Made by a program: the position numbers and the translations under genes. DNA of 64,000 bases from Brachionus rotundiformis (taxonomy: Eukaryota > Rotifera > Eurotatoria > Ploima > Brachionidae): NCBI GenBank assembly GCA_016802295.1, contig JAESIW010000020.1, forward strand, positions 5,884,522-5,948,521, given 5' to 3'. The notes beneath the pieces were generated by a model, which searched no databases, had not been told where the DNA came from, and worked only from the letters and a program-made list of their open reading frames with translations. Within the stretch, counting starts at the first letter, position 1. Each line of letters opens with the position of its first letter. Below, in pieces: positions 23,601 to 36,080 of this stretch.

Positions 23601-24647
23601 GCTATTCTTAAAATTGTGTAACAAAATAAGAGTTGATTAACTTTCTATTTTTTATCCTTTTGTCGAATTTCAAAAATTAACTTCCAGAGAACTAAATCGA
23701 ATGCTAACAGATGGTTGAAGCTTTTTTGTTTCATATTTTAAATGCTAGATTAAAAAAATTTAAAAATCACCAAAAATTTTTCTAAGCATAAAAATTATAT
23801 TTTTTATAAATGATAATTATAAGATTCAATGTAATGTTCTTTCAAAATCCAATGAAAAAAGTTAATTTTTTTTATAATTCACCTGTATTTTACAAAAAAA
23901 GATATTGAAAAATATTTGTTTAAGCAATTCAAATAAAAAATATACCAATTTTTTTTAATTATAAAGAATGTGTGTTTCTTAATTAACCAAAATATATAAT
24001 TTTCAAAAGGGTTAAAGAAATCTTTAAGAAAAATATCTTTTTCAAAAAAATTTTAAAATAAATTAAATCTATTAAATCTGTCATTCCATAATTACTCATG
24101 CGCTACGAACGATTCTTTTCTCTTTTTTATATAATTTTTTAATAAAATACAACAAAAATTGAAAATAATTGTTCGTTCATACTTGAACCCCCTGAAGCCT
24201 AAATTATGATAAAAAAAAATTTTAAATTTCTTAACATTCCGACCTAGGGCGACCATACACATTTACTGACTGACTAATAACTTTTAAATAGATAAAAGGA
24301 AAGATTAACTTATTGAAAATACATTGATCTGAATAGTCTATAATAAGGACTTTTTCTTTTTAATTTTTCTCTTAATAAGAACAAAAAGAATATTATATAC
24401 TAGAAATACGAATTAATCTTGAAAAAGTAGCTAAAATTAAACATATTTTATTAGCCCTGAGGATTTATTGTGAAAAAAGGTTAGAAATTGAGTTTAAAAT
24501 TTAAGAGAATTTATTCACCTTGTGGTTTTTCTCAATTAAACCATTCTGGAACTGGTTTTGCATCTGATTTGAAAGCTTCTTTCGATGATTGATCACTGCG
24601 CTGCTTTCCTCCTGAGTTTTGCCAATAAATGAATTGTCCCTAGTCAT
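20633..24647 (-). CDS. SPTLC2: Serine palmitoyltransferase subunit 2, copy B
   Basis: Second SPTLC2 paralog with the same enzymatic role. Reverse-strand exons are 24647-24519, 22832-21556, 20959-20830 and 20779-20633. Introns are 1686, 596 and 50 nt, all GT-AG and in phase; total 1683 nt, 560 aa. Exon 1 encodes a hydrophilic start [15 protein letters not shown]. Exon 2 carries the membrane segment [19 protein letters not shown], the [19 protein letters not shown] signature, [23 protein letters not shown] and the PLP Lys in [12 protein letters not shown] (about 368). All expected active-site residues are present. After [10 protein letters not shown] the tail departs from the family: it reads [20 protein letters not shown] and ends NAERRI, without the usual GD.L.LKYS. 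Two intron positions also differ from copy A. Confidence 0.9.
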
Positions 24648-27600
24648 TGTGATCTAAAAGATAAAATTGAAAATTAAAAAAAAAGCAAGATATTTATGGT
24701 TGTGGTGTAGTGTCGTTCTTATATTAAGTTTATAAGAAAATATTGGATATTAAATTTAAAAATTATTTGCCATAGGTAAATAGCTAAAGTAACTATTAAT
24801 ATATTAATATCGCATAAATTTATCGATCTCAGTTACTCAAAATTAGGTCTACAATTTTTATGATAAATTTTTGACTCTGATTAAAGGATGTTGGCTTAAA
24901 AAACAAGCCGATCACCAGGATTATTCTCATTTTTATCATATAATAAAAAATTTAAACACTTATTCTTATTTTTAGTTAAGTAAAAATTTTTTGAATTTCT
25001 AATAATTGCTTTTATGTGTATTGGTTTTATGCATTTCTCGCTTCATTTTCATATTTAAATGGTTTAATTTATTTCAAATTATGTAGGAAGACAAATGCAA
25101 ATTAGATTTATCTTAACACTTATAAACTTTATGTAACTCTATGTTGACACTAATGCCTTATTTGAATAAACCAAGATTAAACACTCTTTGCAATAAAAAT
25201 CCAGATCCGAGGCATAATCAACCATTTTTTGGTCCTTAAACCACGATTTTTAGCTAATTTATACATTTGATTAAATCTTTTTGCCAAGCCTAATCAGCTG
25301 AATTTATTTTTTCTAGAAAAAAAGATTATGAAAATTTAATATTTTTTAATTTGTTTTTCTTAAATACATACTCTTTTCGTCACCATTTACAGATTAGCTA
25401 AAATATTCTAATAATGTTATACAACTAAAATATGATAAAAGAAGAAATATTTGGAATTTTAAATTTAAATAAAAATATTTGCCAATGCTCATAAACTTAT
25501 TGTAAAGATTTTTTTGTTCAAAAGATATTTTAATCGATTGAAACTAAGCATTATTTAATTTTTGGTCCAAATTTTAAATTGTTACCAATCATGGTAGTTT
25601 TTTTATAAATTTCATTTTCTAATAGAACAACTAGAATTTTTTTTCTTATTATTTTAATAAATAACTTAATCAATATTTCATTAATGTATTAAGAAATGGT
25701 TACTTGGCAATACTAATAAGTATTTCTATCCGTCTAAGAAAAATACCCATCTATAAAACCTCAAAGTGTCTCGAGATCAGATAGTCATTGACAAAGTCTT
25801 ATCTTAACTTATTTGTTTTTAACTAATGATATGTTTATTTTGTTTAATTATTATTTTTGGTATTAAAATTTTTAAACAAAATTGTTCTATTTTTTTATAA
25901 ATTGAAAACCTTTGAAAATAAGAAACAATAAAAAAAAACGGAACTATTTGGATACTAAGGTAACAAAATAAAATCCCCAAATAAGAAAGCAACCATTTTT
26001 ATGCCTGAAAAATTGGCCTAATGTTAATCATTTAATTAATTTTAATTATTTGTTATATGACTTTAAATGGAATATTATACGTCAATATAATTAAAAAACT
26101 TATTATTGTTATGGTTTTTCTAAAAAAAACGAGTCTTTTAGCTAATTTGCTAAGGAAAAAATTTTTACTCATTAATATGACTAAAGATATAAATTTTTTT
26201 ATATTAAAAAAATTATGTGGTTATCTAGTGAAATTATGATAGTAATATATAGTCTAAAAAAACAAAAATGGTTTTATAAGTTTTGAGAAAATGCGAGCAA
26301 ATTTGTCTTTAAATTTTACTATTTAAAAATAAAGCCTTCACGAGTTGTATCATATCAAATGAATCCAATTATCAAGTGCTAATTGAGAATTCTATTTATT
26401 CTGTGTTTATTCGGGAGTAGAAAATAAATTATATGGTACATAAGAGAAGATAAGATAATTGCAGTAATGTTAAATATTTTCTTTATAAGCGATCTTAAAA
26501 ACAATTACTTAACTTGAAAAGCTTTTGTATATTTTTTCTCTTAGTTAACTGATTCATTGAAAAAATAATTATATATTTTTCACCTAAGACTTTGTTCAAG
26601 TTTTGAATGCTTATATAAATCGTGCGAGACATTTTACTTTTTAGACATAAAAATCTTTAGAAATTATGTGAAAAATAAAGTAATGGTTTGATGAATCATG
26701 AGTTTTTAATAAATCACTTTAAATTAATAAAATAAAATCTTAAATTGTATGATATTTCAGAGTATTAAATAATAATTTTAAATTTTGAATAAAATCAAAA
26801 ATTAGAATTAAATTAAATTGACAACTGACATTACTGGTTTCTAGTATTTTTCTCTACGACTAACTGCTAAGATAAATCCTGATTTATTTTTTATTTTTTT
26901 ATATAATTAAGTTAGCTGAAAATCTGGAACAATATTCTGCATAGCTTGATTACAGGGAATTCATCAAAAAAGTTTAAAAAATAAATATTAAACACAAGTT
27001 TTATTTGTTTTTTGAGATTAGTTATCTCGACAAATATCAGGCAATAAAATTCAAGTTATTAACAAAAGGTTGTAAATTATTAAATAAAAATTAGCTAAAA
27101 TCCACTGCCTCATTCTGGTTTATGATTTAGTATCATTATTATTATCTATATTTGAGAAGAGTATCTTTAATTTAAACAATTATCTCTTGTCCACATCAGA
27201 CATTCATTAGTTGTCATTTTATCAAAAAAGATGTGTCTTTTTTTGTTACTGATTCTCTCACTATTTTATCTTGTAATAGATGATAAATTTGCTTACTCTA
27301 TATTTTTTATTTTTAATTTATTTTTATGTGTTTAAACGTGAGTTTTCTATTAAGCTTCAATTTTATTTTTATATTGTTACAACAATATACGTAAATTGCT
27401 CGATATTTTTAGCTTCATTTATCATAAGCCATAAGACAATATTTACCATTATCGACAAAATCCAAGAGACCAAAAAATGTGTTTATAGTGTATTTTAAAT
27501 TAAAAAAAATGTCTTAACTTTCTAATTTAAGATAAGATTGTTAATTTGAAAAAGACTATTTATCTAATTTAATAAAATCAACTTACCTCTGTCATTTTTC

Positions 27601-28935
27601 AATGATGATTTCGAATTTTTATCTATCTTAAATAATTTTGTTGAATAGTATGAAAATTTTGTTTAAGAAAATCTTCAAATTAATCACAAATATAGCTGTT
27701 ATGGTTATTTTTTGAATAATTAATGTTTGTTTTTTGGTTAAAAAATTTTACTTCTTTTTTTTGGTAAAATAAAATTTTTTTCCTAAATAAAATAATTCTT
27801 TATTTTATACCTGTCTCAAATTAACACTAAACAAAAATCAGCTTTATATTTTTTAATTCAACGATTATTTTGATTAGCCAATTTTTCGTTTTAAATAAAA
27901 TATAAAAACTAATATATATTCAAATTTAGAGAAAATAACTTCAGTTGTCATAACAATAACGATTTTCTTTATTTATGCAGCTTTAAAGAGAAATATTACC
28001 ATTTTTAAAGTATAATAATATCATTCGATTTTATAATTTTTAAAATTAAATTAAAAAAAAATCATCCAAAAAAAATTTATTTATTTTTTTTATTTATTTA
28101 CATTTATTTTAGTTAATATTAAGCAATTTTGATCAAGGATTTATAAAATACCTGAAAATTGAAGTATTTAATTATATAAATGGGAGGTTAAAAAATGATA
28201 TTAGATTTTTAAGCATTTCGTAAAACTAGTAAGAGAAATCAGAAAATTTTTCCTTCATATTTAAATTCTTGAAAACAAAGTAGCTTCAAATGGTATGATT
28301 TGCCATTTGTCTATTGCAGAAAGATACCATATTCCCTTGCGAATAAGTGCCCTTTTTTTAAAAAGCTAATCAGTTGGTTTAGTTTTATCTATGTTGCTTT
28401 CTTGTAAAGTATACTAAAGATCCTTATGAAATTTTTAATAAGCAAGACTTAATTGTTTAATTTTGATAATTTAGCTAATTAAATTATTTGCGGATATTTT
28501 TTTTGTGATTTTATAACAAATTATGACAAAAATCTTCATGATTTTCATTCAGATTTTTTTATGTCCATTAAATTTAATAAATCTGAGTAAATCATAATAA
28601 CTCTATTTTGCCATAAATGTTGACCCAAAATGTTTAATGGGCTTATGCCTGTTTTTACCTTTTCTATTTACCTTAATTTGAAAACTCAAAGGTTGAAATA
28701 ATTGCGTGATTAAATCTCAATTTTTTACATTATCAAATATTTTTCAAAATTTAAAATCTTAATTATTCACGCTGCACTGGGATAATTTTTTTTATTTTAA
28801 TATTTAGACAAAGTTGCATGAAGTATAATTTGGTATTTAAGTTTACTACATTAATCTTTTCACAGTGGTTGACGAAAATCACATTTCCCTAAGATAAATT
28901 AAAAAAAATTATCAATACTATAATAATTTCAAAAA
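24648..28935. other. Large AT-rich intergenic region
   Basis: Over 4 kb of A/T-dominated sequence. The short open frames (for example 26057-26239 and 27280-27498) are Phe/Leu/Ile/Lys-rich, as expected by chance at this composition. No tRNA-like or conserved coding signal was recognised. Confidence 0.6.
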
Positions 28936-28939
28936 ATTC

Positions 28940-29360
28940 TTTATGAGTATGGTTTTTTAACTATCTGGCGAATGGAACCTAATGGAAAACGCAAAATGAT
29001 GAAATTTGGAAAAAATTAGGTTTCAGAGACCATCATAAACGCTGTTAACTAATTGAAAATTTAGAAATGCTTTGTGAATTTTGAAACAAAAAACAAAAAC
29101 AAGAATTTTAAATTGAAAAAACTTTTTTTAGGATTTCAAACCATTTTGCAAAATGGTTTTCCCACTGATACATTGTCTGTATCCACAAATTTAGACTTAA
29201 AAAATATTAATCTTAGTAATTTCTTAATGACTTGCATTCATAAACTAAGTTTAATTAAGTTTATTTTTTTACATTCAAATGTTTTTGAAAGTCTTTCTTA
29301 GATTATCTCAATAGGGTTCATATCAGAGAAATTAGATGGAAATCCACCTTTTTTTTAATT
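28940..29360 (-). mobile_element. Possible Tc1/mariner transposase scrap
   Basis: Reverse translation of 29300-29350 gives GGFPSNFSDMNPIEII, similar to the WP.NSPDLNPIENVW motif around the last catalytic residues of Tc1/mariner transposases. The flanking reading frames are broken and I could not extend the match, so the boundaries are approximate. Confidence 0.4.
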
Positions 29361-29679
29361 AATTTTTATTTAACATTATGACAGTAACAAAAAATCTACT
29401 TCTAAATAAAATTTGATGAATAAATAAAAATATTTGTTTTTTTATTTACCTTTTTGCCAAAAATAAGCAAAATGAACGCAAACTTTGGTCAAAAAGCAAA
29501 TATAATTTCACCTATTTTTTTCCACAAATAAAACCAAAAAAAATTAAAAATTAAAAAAAGGGAATTTTTTATATATTAACCAAAATATCAAAAATAGGTT
29601 GGTATAACCAAAAATGGTAATCTAAATTACCATGTTTAAGTATTAAAAAAGTATCGTAGCAAAACAATGTTTCTACTAG

Positions 29680-30245
29680 TTTGGAATGGAATAGCCCACT
29701 GTTCCTGAACTTTATTGATTTCAAGAAAAGACACTTTTCTTAATTCTGATCGACTTTGTCAAAATGTTCAAAGGGACATGTAGTCTAGATTAACAAGAAG
29801 ATTTTGACTTTGCAGATGATCTGGCGTAAATATTTAACAAGGAAATGCATATGGTTTTGAAAACACATGACCTAGTAAGCAAAGCTAAACCAACAAGACT
29901 GGAAATAAATGCCTAGGCGAAAGTGAAACAGCCTGATCAATAGTTCACAGATAGAGAAAGAAAATTAAGATACTTGGAAAGCATCATGAGTGCAGTGATG
30001 GGAATGCATAAACAAATTAAAGAAGACTTGATAAAGCAAATTAAATCTTTGCTAGACTTCAACCAAAATGGAATCAGCTAAAGCGAAGAAAGAAGCTAAG
30101 CTGAAGCGCCTTTCATAATTTGATTCATAGGATCCACTGCCTTGAGACATAAACAAAGATTAACTAAAAAAAAGAAGAAATTCAGAGCCACTGAGTCAAT
30201 CTATTAAGAATGAGAAACTTTGGTGTCTTGGACAATCAAAAGAAC
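29680..30245 (+). mobile_element. Decayed RTE-type LINE fragment, copy 1
   Basis: Motifs in LINE order are NFIDFKK (about 29708), DFADDLA (about 29806), KPTRLEINA, RKLRYLGSIMS (about 29960) and PLSQSIKNEKLWCLGQ (about 30190). They match the RT palm and C-terminal domains of RTE-type elements. Stops, frameshifts and an internal deletion are present. Confidence 0.7.
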
Positions 30246-30469
30246 ACAATATCGGCTCCAAAAATGAGGAAAAAAATTACCTTACAATTAGCAATTACAA
30301 ATAAATAATAATAAATTACACGTTTTTAATTTCTTTTAATGATTATTTTAAATAAAGAATTCTCTCATACTTTAATCATTTATTTTATACATTGATTCAG
30401 TAATTTTTTTAATTCATATTTATCTTTTAGTATATTAAAATGAAAACTAAAATTGACAATGTCTAATGG

Positions 30470-31680
30470 TTTAGCTTCCAAAAAAAGATAACAAAATTTG
30501 ATGTGACTATTGGAGTGGAATAACACTCTTACCAATAGCAAACAAGGTGCTATGCGGAATAATTCTGGGAAGAATCAAAGGTGGTCTGGACGCAATATTG
30601 AGAGAAGAACAAGATGATGGATTGACCAGATATTTCCATTGAGGAACATCATATAACTCAGTCTGAAATGGAATAGCCCGTTAGTCCTAAACTTTGTCGA
30701 CTTCAAGAAGGCCTTTGATAGTAAACACAGAGAAACCCTTTGGGTCATACTTATAACTTATGGTATACTATAGAAAATAGTTATCATCATAAAAGTCCTC
30801 TTTGAGAATTTCCAGTGTAGCTTATTTCTGGAAAAAGGGCAATCTGCAAAGTGTGTACAAGAGTCATACAAGGATGTGTTTTTTCTCCGAATTCCTAGGG
30901 GCATAAAACTTCAAGTCTAGACTTTGCCGATGATTTGGTGTTGATAACAAATAAATTAGTAAATGGACATGCATATATACTCTGATCACCATAGATGGTA
31001 CAAACATTGAGTGTGTGATTGAATTGGGAAGTATCATAAATGAAACAATGGGAACACATATATTAAAAATAAACATGTAAAAGTATTTACCAGATTCTGA
31101 CCATTGTGGAAATCAAAGATTTACAGCAAGAAAACAAGATAGAGATATAAAACACTGTAATAAAAGCTAAACTGATATACTCAAGTGAATGCTGGAGAGT
31201 GTATGATTTAGATGGTTGGATAGAAAAGACCTGAACACCTTCGACACCAGTAGCAGAAGAATCAAGTCAGATCCACTAAGTCAATTTATCACGAATAAAA
31301 GACTGCAATGGCTTGGACATGTACTTAGAGTCAGGAAAGTAGCCAGACATTTTTCTATGGGGAAACAAAAAATTATTTTTAATTTAGATTTTATTAGATG
31401 GGATTCAAATAAATTATATTAATTTTGGAGCTTAAATCAATATATAAATAAATAAAGTTCCTTTCAATTTTTGAATATGGGAGCATCCCTAAGCTTCTTC
31501 CTGGTTATGCCGCTGCTTAGAGTTAAAAGGATGTGAATACCAAACAGAGGTCTTCAATCGAGACCACAAAGGTGAAGAAAAAAGATGAAGATCAAAAATA
31601 ACGGAAGAGCTCACCGAAATGGGAATGACATGGAGAGAAGCAAAGATGAAAAGGATCTGATTGTTTTATTAAACTGTAGC
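30470..31680 (+). mobile_element. Decayed RTE-type LINE fragment, copy 2
   Basis: A longer relic of the same kind. It shows CDYWSGITLLPIANKVLC (about 30500), EEQDDGLTR, VLNFVDFKKAFDSKHRETLW (about 30690), LDFADDLVLIT (about 30915), KLIYSSECWRV-like sequence (about 31170), DRKDLNTFDTSSRRI, ITNKRLQWLGHVLRV (about 31290) and a terminal EELTEMGMTWREAK (about 31610). Many stop codons and frameshifts interrupt it. Confidence 0.8.
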
Positions 31681-31897
31681 ATAATTTAAATTTATATTGA
31701 TGACCAGATAAATTAATATTAATCAATTTTAAGTCTAACAAGACTACACATTTTAATTTTATTTAAATAAGTGTCTAATTTAGTTTAAAAATAAAAAAAA
31801 AGAGTCAAAATTTGTTAACATAAACAAATATTTATTAACATTAAGTTTTTTTATCTGTTTCTCAGATAAGATAAATCAATTCTTAAATCAAGTTTGT

Positions 31898-33160
31898 CTA
31901 TTTGGACTCGATGTAAGTGGTAATGTCTATTTCGTCAGGTAATTCAGTGATATTAACCACAAATCTCTCTTGTATTTGATTCAATATTCTTACATCATTT
32001 TCATCAGACACAAAAGTAATTGCCAGACCTTTGGTTCCGAATCGACCGGCACGAGCCACTCGATGCAGATAGGTGTCCGAGTCTTCTGGCATGTCGTAAT
32101 TGAACACAATGTTCACTCTCTCAATGTCCATGCCTCTTCCGAATAGATTTGTCGCCACCAGGATTCTTTTCTGGAAATTCTTAAACTGTTGGTACCTTGA
32201 AAGACGCTCCTCTTGCGGCATGGTCCTGTGTATAGCTATGGCTGGAAAATTTTGCTCAACCAAAAGCTGAGCCAAGGCCATACATCTTTGCACTGACTTG
32301 ACAAATATGACCACTTGGTTAAACTCGAGCGCGTCGAGTAAATCCAAGAGCTTTTTGTTCTTCTCACTTTCTGTCAATTTGACATAGTGCTGTCTAAGAC
32401 CGTGCAGAGTTAGCTTGGTCTCATCGTCTACATATACTTCCATTGGATCTTGCATGAATTTTTTGCAAACTGGTCTAATCTCTTTGCTTAAAGTAGCACT
32501 GAACATCATCACTTGCTTGTCGTGTGGGGTCATTTTGAATATTTCCTGCACATCAGCTCTCATGTCAAGCTGTTCCAACATCTTGTCGCATTCATCCAAT
32601 ACAAAATGCTTTATGTGCTTTAGGTTGAGAGTGCCCGCTCTGGCCAAGGCAAGCACACGACCTGGGGTACCGACCACTATGTGAGGACAATTCTTTTTTA
32701 ACGTTTCCTCATCTTTCTTAATGCCAACTCCACCAAAGAACACACCGGCTTTCACATTGGGCATGTACTTACAAAATCTTTCGTATTCTTTGGATATTTG
32801 AAAGGCCAGCTCTCTTGTGTGACACATTACCAGAACACTCACTTGACCGTCTGATGGTTCCAGTTGTTGAAGAGTGGCTAGAACAAATACAGCTGTTTTT
32901 CCCATACCAGACTTGGCCTGGCAGATGACATCCATACTCAGTATGGCTTGAGGAATGCACTCGTGTTGAACTTCAGATGGATGCTCGAAACCACAGTCCA
33001 TTATGGCGCGCAGCAATTCGGGCTTTAGGAGAAAATCCTTAAAACCCGAAGAGTGAATGGAGACATAGGTTCCCTTAATGTCCTTTTTTGTTTTAGTACC
33101 ATTCTGTTGCTCTTGTGGCTGTTCTTCTTCTTCGTAGTCAAGTAGTTCTTCATCAACCAT
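31898..33160 (-). CDS. DDX39B: DEAD-box RNA helicase DDX39B/UAP56
   Basis: ATP-dependent RNA helicase of the TREX complex, acting in nuclear spliceosome assembly and mRNA export. The single exon encodes 420 aa (human 428). Helicase motifs appear in order: Q motif around GFEHPSEVQ (57-65), Walker A AKSGMGKT (82-89), TPGRVL (165-170), the subfamily-specific DECD (189-192) instead of DEAD, SAT (221-223), [10 protein letters not shown] and [10 protein letters not shown] (366-375). The acidic N-terminus [10 protein letters not shown] and the end TYIESK are typical of UAP56. AIHRTMPQ replaces a usually invariant Gly (AIHRGMPQ in vertebrates) with Thr. The vertebrate gene has many introns, this one none. 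DDX39A and DDX39B cannot be told apart here, since the vertebrate split is later. Confidence 0.96.
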   Translation of the reverse strand: MVDEELLDYEEEEQPQEQQNGTKTKKDIKGTYVSIHSSGFKDFLLKPELLRAIMDCGFEHPSEVQHECIPQAILSMDVICQAKSGMGKTAVFVLATLQQLEPSDGQVSVLVMCHTRELAFQISKEYERFCKYMPNVKAGVFFGGVGIKKDEETLKKNCPHIVVGTPGRVLALARAGTLNLKHIKHFVLDECDKMLEQLDMRADVQEIFKMTPHDKQVMMFSATLSKEIRPVCKKFMQDPMEVYVDDETKLTLHGLRQHYVKLTESEKNKKLLDLLDALEFNQVVIFVKSVQRCMALAQLLVEQNFPAIAIHRTMPQEERLSRYQQFKNFQKRILVATNLFGRGMDIERVNIVFNYDMPEDSDTYLHRVARAGRFGTKGLAITFVSDENDVRILNQIQERFVVNITELPDEIDITTYIESK

Positions 33161-33485
33161 TTTTTCTTAAAAGGTAAATTGGTTTAATTTAATGTTGAAC
33201 TCTTTAATTGTTGTTTATATATATAGTAAGAAATAAATGATGGAAGCAAATTTTCTTATTTTTTTGAAATTAACAAAAATAAAATTTATATACGAATCTA
33301 AAGTAATATAAAGTTTACGGACATATTTGATGGAGTAAATTTAGATTAAACATTTGTTAAATTTGTTTTGATTTGGCTTTCGGATTGAGACGAGATTTTT
33401 GTCTTTGTCCTTTTGCGGACGGTTCTTAAATTGTATCAAATTATCACATTCTTTAGAATATCAAAATGAATTAACTGTTTACATT
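33161..33485. other. Upstream region of DDX39B
   Basis: AT-rich spacer holding the DDX39B promoter and 5' UTR. The segment near 33390-33425 is richer in G/C (TTTGCGGACGG) but carries no recognisable element. Confidence 0.5.
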
Positions 33486-33546
33486 AAAAAAAGTAAAACA
33501 TTGAAATGTTTAAATTAAATTTTTTGAATTTTTTTTCAAAATCTGT
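33486..33546 (-). mobile_element. LINE 3' end abutting the assembly gap
   Basis: The 60 nt up to the run of N are identical to 34600-34659, the 3' coding end of the LINE at 34594-35600. On the reverse strand they encode the same terminal stretch ending in ISMFYFF. A second copy of that element therefore starts here and enters the gap. Confidence 0.8.
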
Positions 33547-33788
33547 NNNNNNNNNNNNNNNNNNNNNNNNNNNNNNNNNNNNNNNNNNNNNNNNNNNNNN
33601 NNNNNNNNNNNNNNNNNNNNNNNNNNNNNNNNNNNNNNNNNNNNNNNNNNNNNNNNNNNNNNNNNNNNNNNNNNNNNNNNNNNNNNNNNNNNNNNNNNNN
33701 NNNNNNNNNNNNNNNNNNNNNNNNNNNNNNNNNNNNNNNNNNNNNNNNNNNNNNNNNNNNNNNNNNNNNNNNNNNNNNNNNNNNNNNN
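33547..33788. other. Assembly gap (242 N)
   Basis: Unknown bases. Because the left edge is a LINE 3' end repeated 1.1 kb away, the gap is probably an unresolved LINE copy, and its true length may differ. Confidence 0.95.
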
Positions 33789-34593
33789 TTGATTGAATGA
33801 TTATTTTTGGGAATAATTTAAATGGCCTCATTCTATTACTGAAGCGGTCTCATAATTATTTTGGACTCAATAATTAATTAATTATAGGATATATAATTAC
33901 AACCTTGGACTCATCTATTAATAATTTTTGAGTAAAATTAAGAAGACAAAATGAAATAAATGTATAGTAGTTTTCTTAGGTCTACTTCTTTTTCGTTTTG
34001 GTCAACTTCTTGTGTAGCTGAATGACTTGCAGAATGATTCAATCAAAATTGGCTGAATTGCATTGCGGGCCTTTTTTCTTAACTCTATTACAACGATACT
34101 CTTCCTCTGTTCCATCTTCTATTTCGCATGGCTTTTTATATGACCATGTTGTTTTTTCTTTTAACCATTCGGTCACTTGGTTTGCATTCCATATAGTTTC
34201 TGCAATTAATCCAGTTTTTCTTTTGTTTCGTTACTGGAAGACTTTCTTGATCATCTGCTTCAGATTCACTAGATTCATATTGTCGAATTGGTCTTAAATT
34301 TAACTCACTATCTTGTATTTCTGTCATTTTTCTTGTTTGGGTTTAATTTTAAGTTTTTTAGGAAATTAGAGATTTGATAAATAGAAATTTTTTTATATTT
34401 ATCTGACTATTTTTAATCATATCAGTAATTAATAAATAAGTTCATTAAAGTAATAATTGAGACAGAAAATGAGTTGAGGACATTCATTTCAAGGTTAATC
34501 AACAGGCTAGTGCCCATGTCATAAAGACCGATTAACACTCCATTTATTTAAATAAAATAAATTTTACTAATTAAAAATAAATTGTTCAAATAA
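33789..34593. mobile_element. Spacer with a decayed zinc-binding, transposon-like coding fragment
   Basis: On the reverse strand, about 34330-33960, two frames together read as a start MTEIQDSELNLRPIRQYESS followed by TIWNANQVTEWLKEKTTWSY and EEEYRCNRVKKKGPQCNSANF. The Cys-spaced part resembles the zinc-binding N-terminal regions of Mutator-like/FLYWCH transposon proteins. A frameshift near 34230 and later stops show it is broken. The family assignment is tentative. Confidence 0.4.
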
Positions 34594-35600
34594 TCATTTA
34601 AAAAAGTAAAACATTGAAATGTTTAAATTAAATTTTTTGAATTTTTTTTCAAAATCTGTGAAAATTAAATTGATATTATTAAAAATTGAATGCTTAAATG
34701 TTGTAAATTTCAACATTGATCTCTTGATCACAAAGCAATTTATAAGTCTTGAGTAGAAAAATCCAAATGTTTTTTCACCATTTACTGATTTTGAAGTTGG
34801 TTCTATGAGATTCTCACTGTTCCTTAAATTATATTTTAAATTTCTTGAGTCATTTATCTTTAAATTCTGCCTTAGATTTTCAGGAGAATTATGAAAGTAT
34901 AGTGTTTTATAAGCAAAAGATAGCATTTTAACAATTATTCTATGTTGGAATGCATATAGACCATAATTTTCTAAGAAGTTATTAATATCATTAAAGTTAT
35001 TTACATCAAATTTGAACTTAAACAATTTAAATAACGTTAAATAATAACTCTTAGCCAATTTAATTATTGCCTCTTTTGAGAAATAGCACAAGAGAGTCGA
35101 GCAATAATCAAAATAAGGCAATATAAACGTCTTAAAGAACTGTATTTTTACAGAAGTTGATAGATAGAATAGTCTCTTAATGCTGAATAATTTTTTATTC
35201 ACAACTAATGATACACTACATGCTAATTTAGAAAAATTTAGATTCTGATCAATATTATAGCCTAAAAGAGTTATTCATTGACTACTTTAATTTCATTTCC
35301 ACAAAGATCGATCATTTTGGGAATAATAGTCTTTCTATTTGAAAAAATCATACAGTAGGTTTTTGACCAATTAATATCAACCTTGTTAAAATAACACCAA
35401 TTACTAAGATAGTGAATGGTACCCGAAAAATTTTTCAAAACACTATCTAAGTCCTTATCAGAGTGACTGATCGTAGTGTCATCAGCAAACATTTTTATGT
35501 CAAATTTCCTTAAGAGATAGGGAAAATCATTAATAAAAATCAGAAAAAGAAGAGGACCTAGAACTGAACTGATGAATAGTAATTAGATTATAAAAATTAG
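34594..35600 (-). mobile_element. 5'-truncated, fairly young LINE (reverse transcriptase C-terminal half)
   Basis: The reverse strand begins inside the RT at SSVLGPLLFLIFINDFPYL (about 35575) and continues through KMFADDTTISHSDKDLD, the YADD-type catalytic box, to WCYFNKVDINWSKT. After one frameshift near 35265 it runs LLGYNIDQNLNFSKL, VKIQFFKTFILPYFDYCST and a 202-codon open frame to the stop at 34594. This is the C-terminal half of a Jockey/CR1-like ORF2. Only one lesion is visible, so insertion was recent. Related copies sit at 33486 and 52150-52620. Confidence 0.85.
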
Positions 35601-36060
35601 ATAATAAATATAAGTTTTTAATTAAAAGATAAAATTATTTCGATTTGTTTTCTTCATCCCGAAGTGAAGGCACTTCAATAATTGTCAACAAGGATGTTTC
35701 TTTAAGAAAACGATTAAAATACGCATTTAAAAGCAGTTTTGATAACTAAAATTAATTTTTTTTATATCAAATTTTTACTCGGTTCCTGGATATAAAAGTG
35801 TAATTATCTTTTTTTTTTTAATATAATTCCTAGTCCTAAAAAAGAATTTCGTGTCCATTAACCATCATAGATTGTCTCATCCAGATTTTTTACCACTTTA
35901 ATGAATCCAAACCAAGCCAATTAACTTATTGACATTTTAAGTATTTTTTTTATTTGTCAATTAACACTACATATTATTAGACAATTGGCAACAAATTCAT
36001 AAATAATTAAAAGTCTAAGATAAATGCATACTTGTTTATAAGTCACGAGATCTTGACCTC
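35601..36060. other. Intergenic DNA, nothing recognised
   Basis: AT-rich spacer without a supported feature. Confidence 0.5.
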
Positions 36061-36080
36061 GACCCGTTTTCTGCCTTTTT

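Noticed and set aside
31216..31422. 68-codon ORF (MDRKDLNTFDTSS...)
   Set aside because: ITNKRLQWLGHVLR is a LINE C-terminal motif, so this is part of the RTE-type relic and not a host gene.
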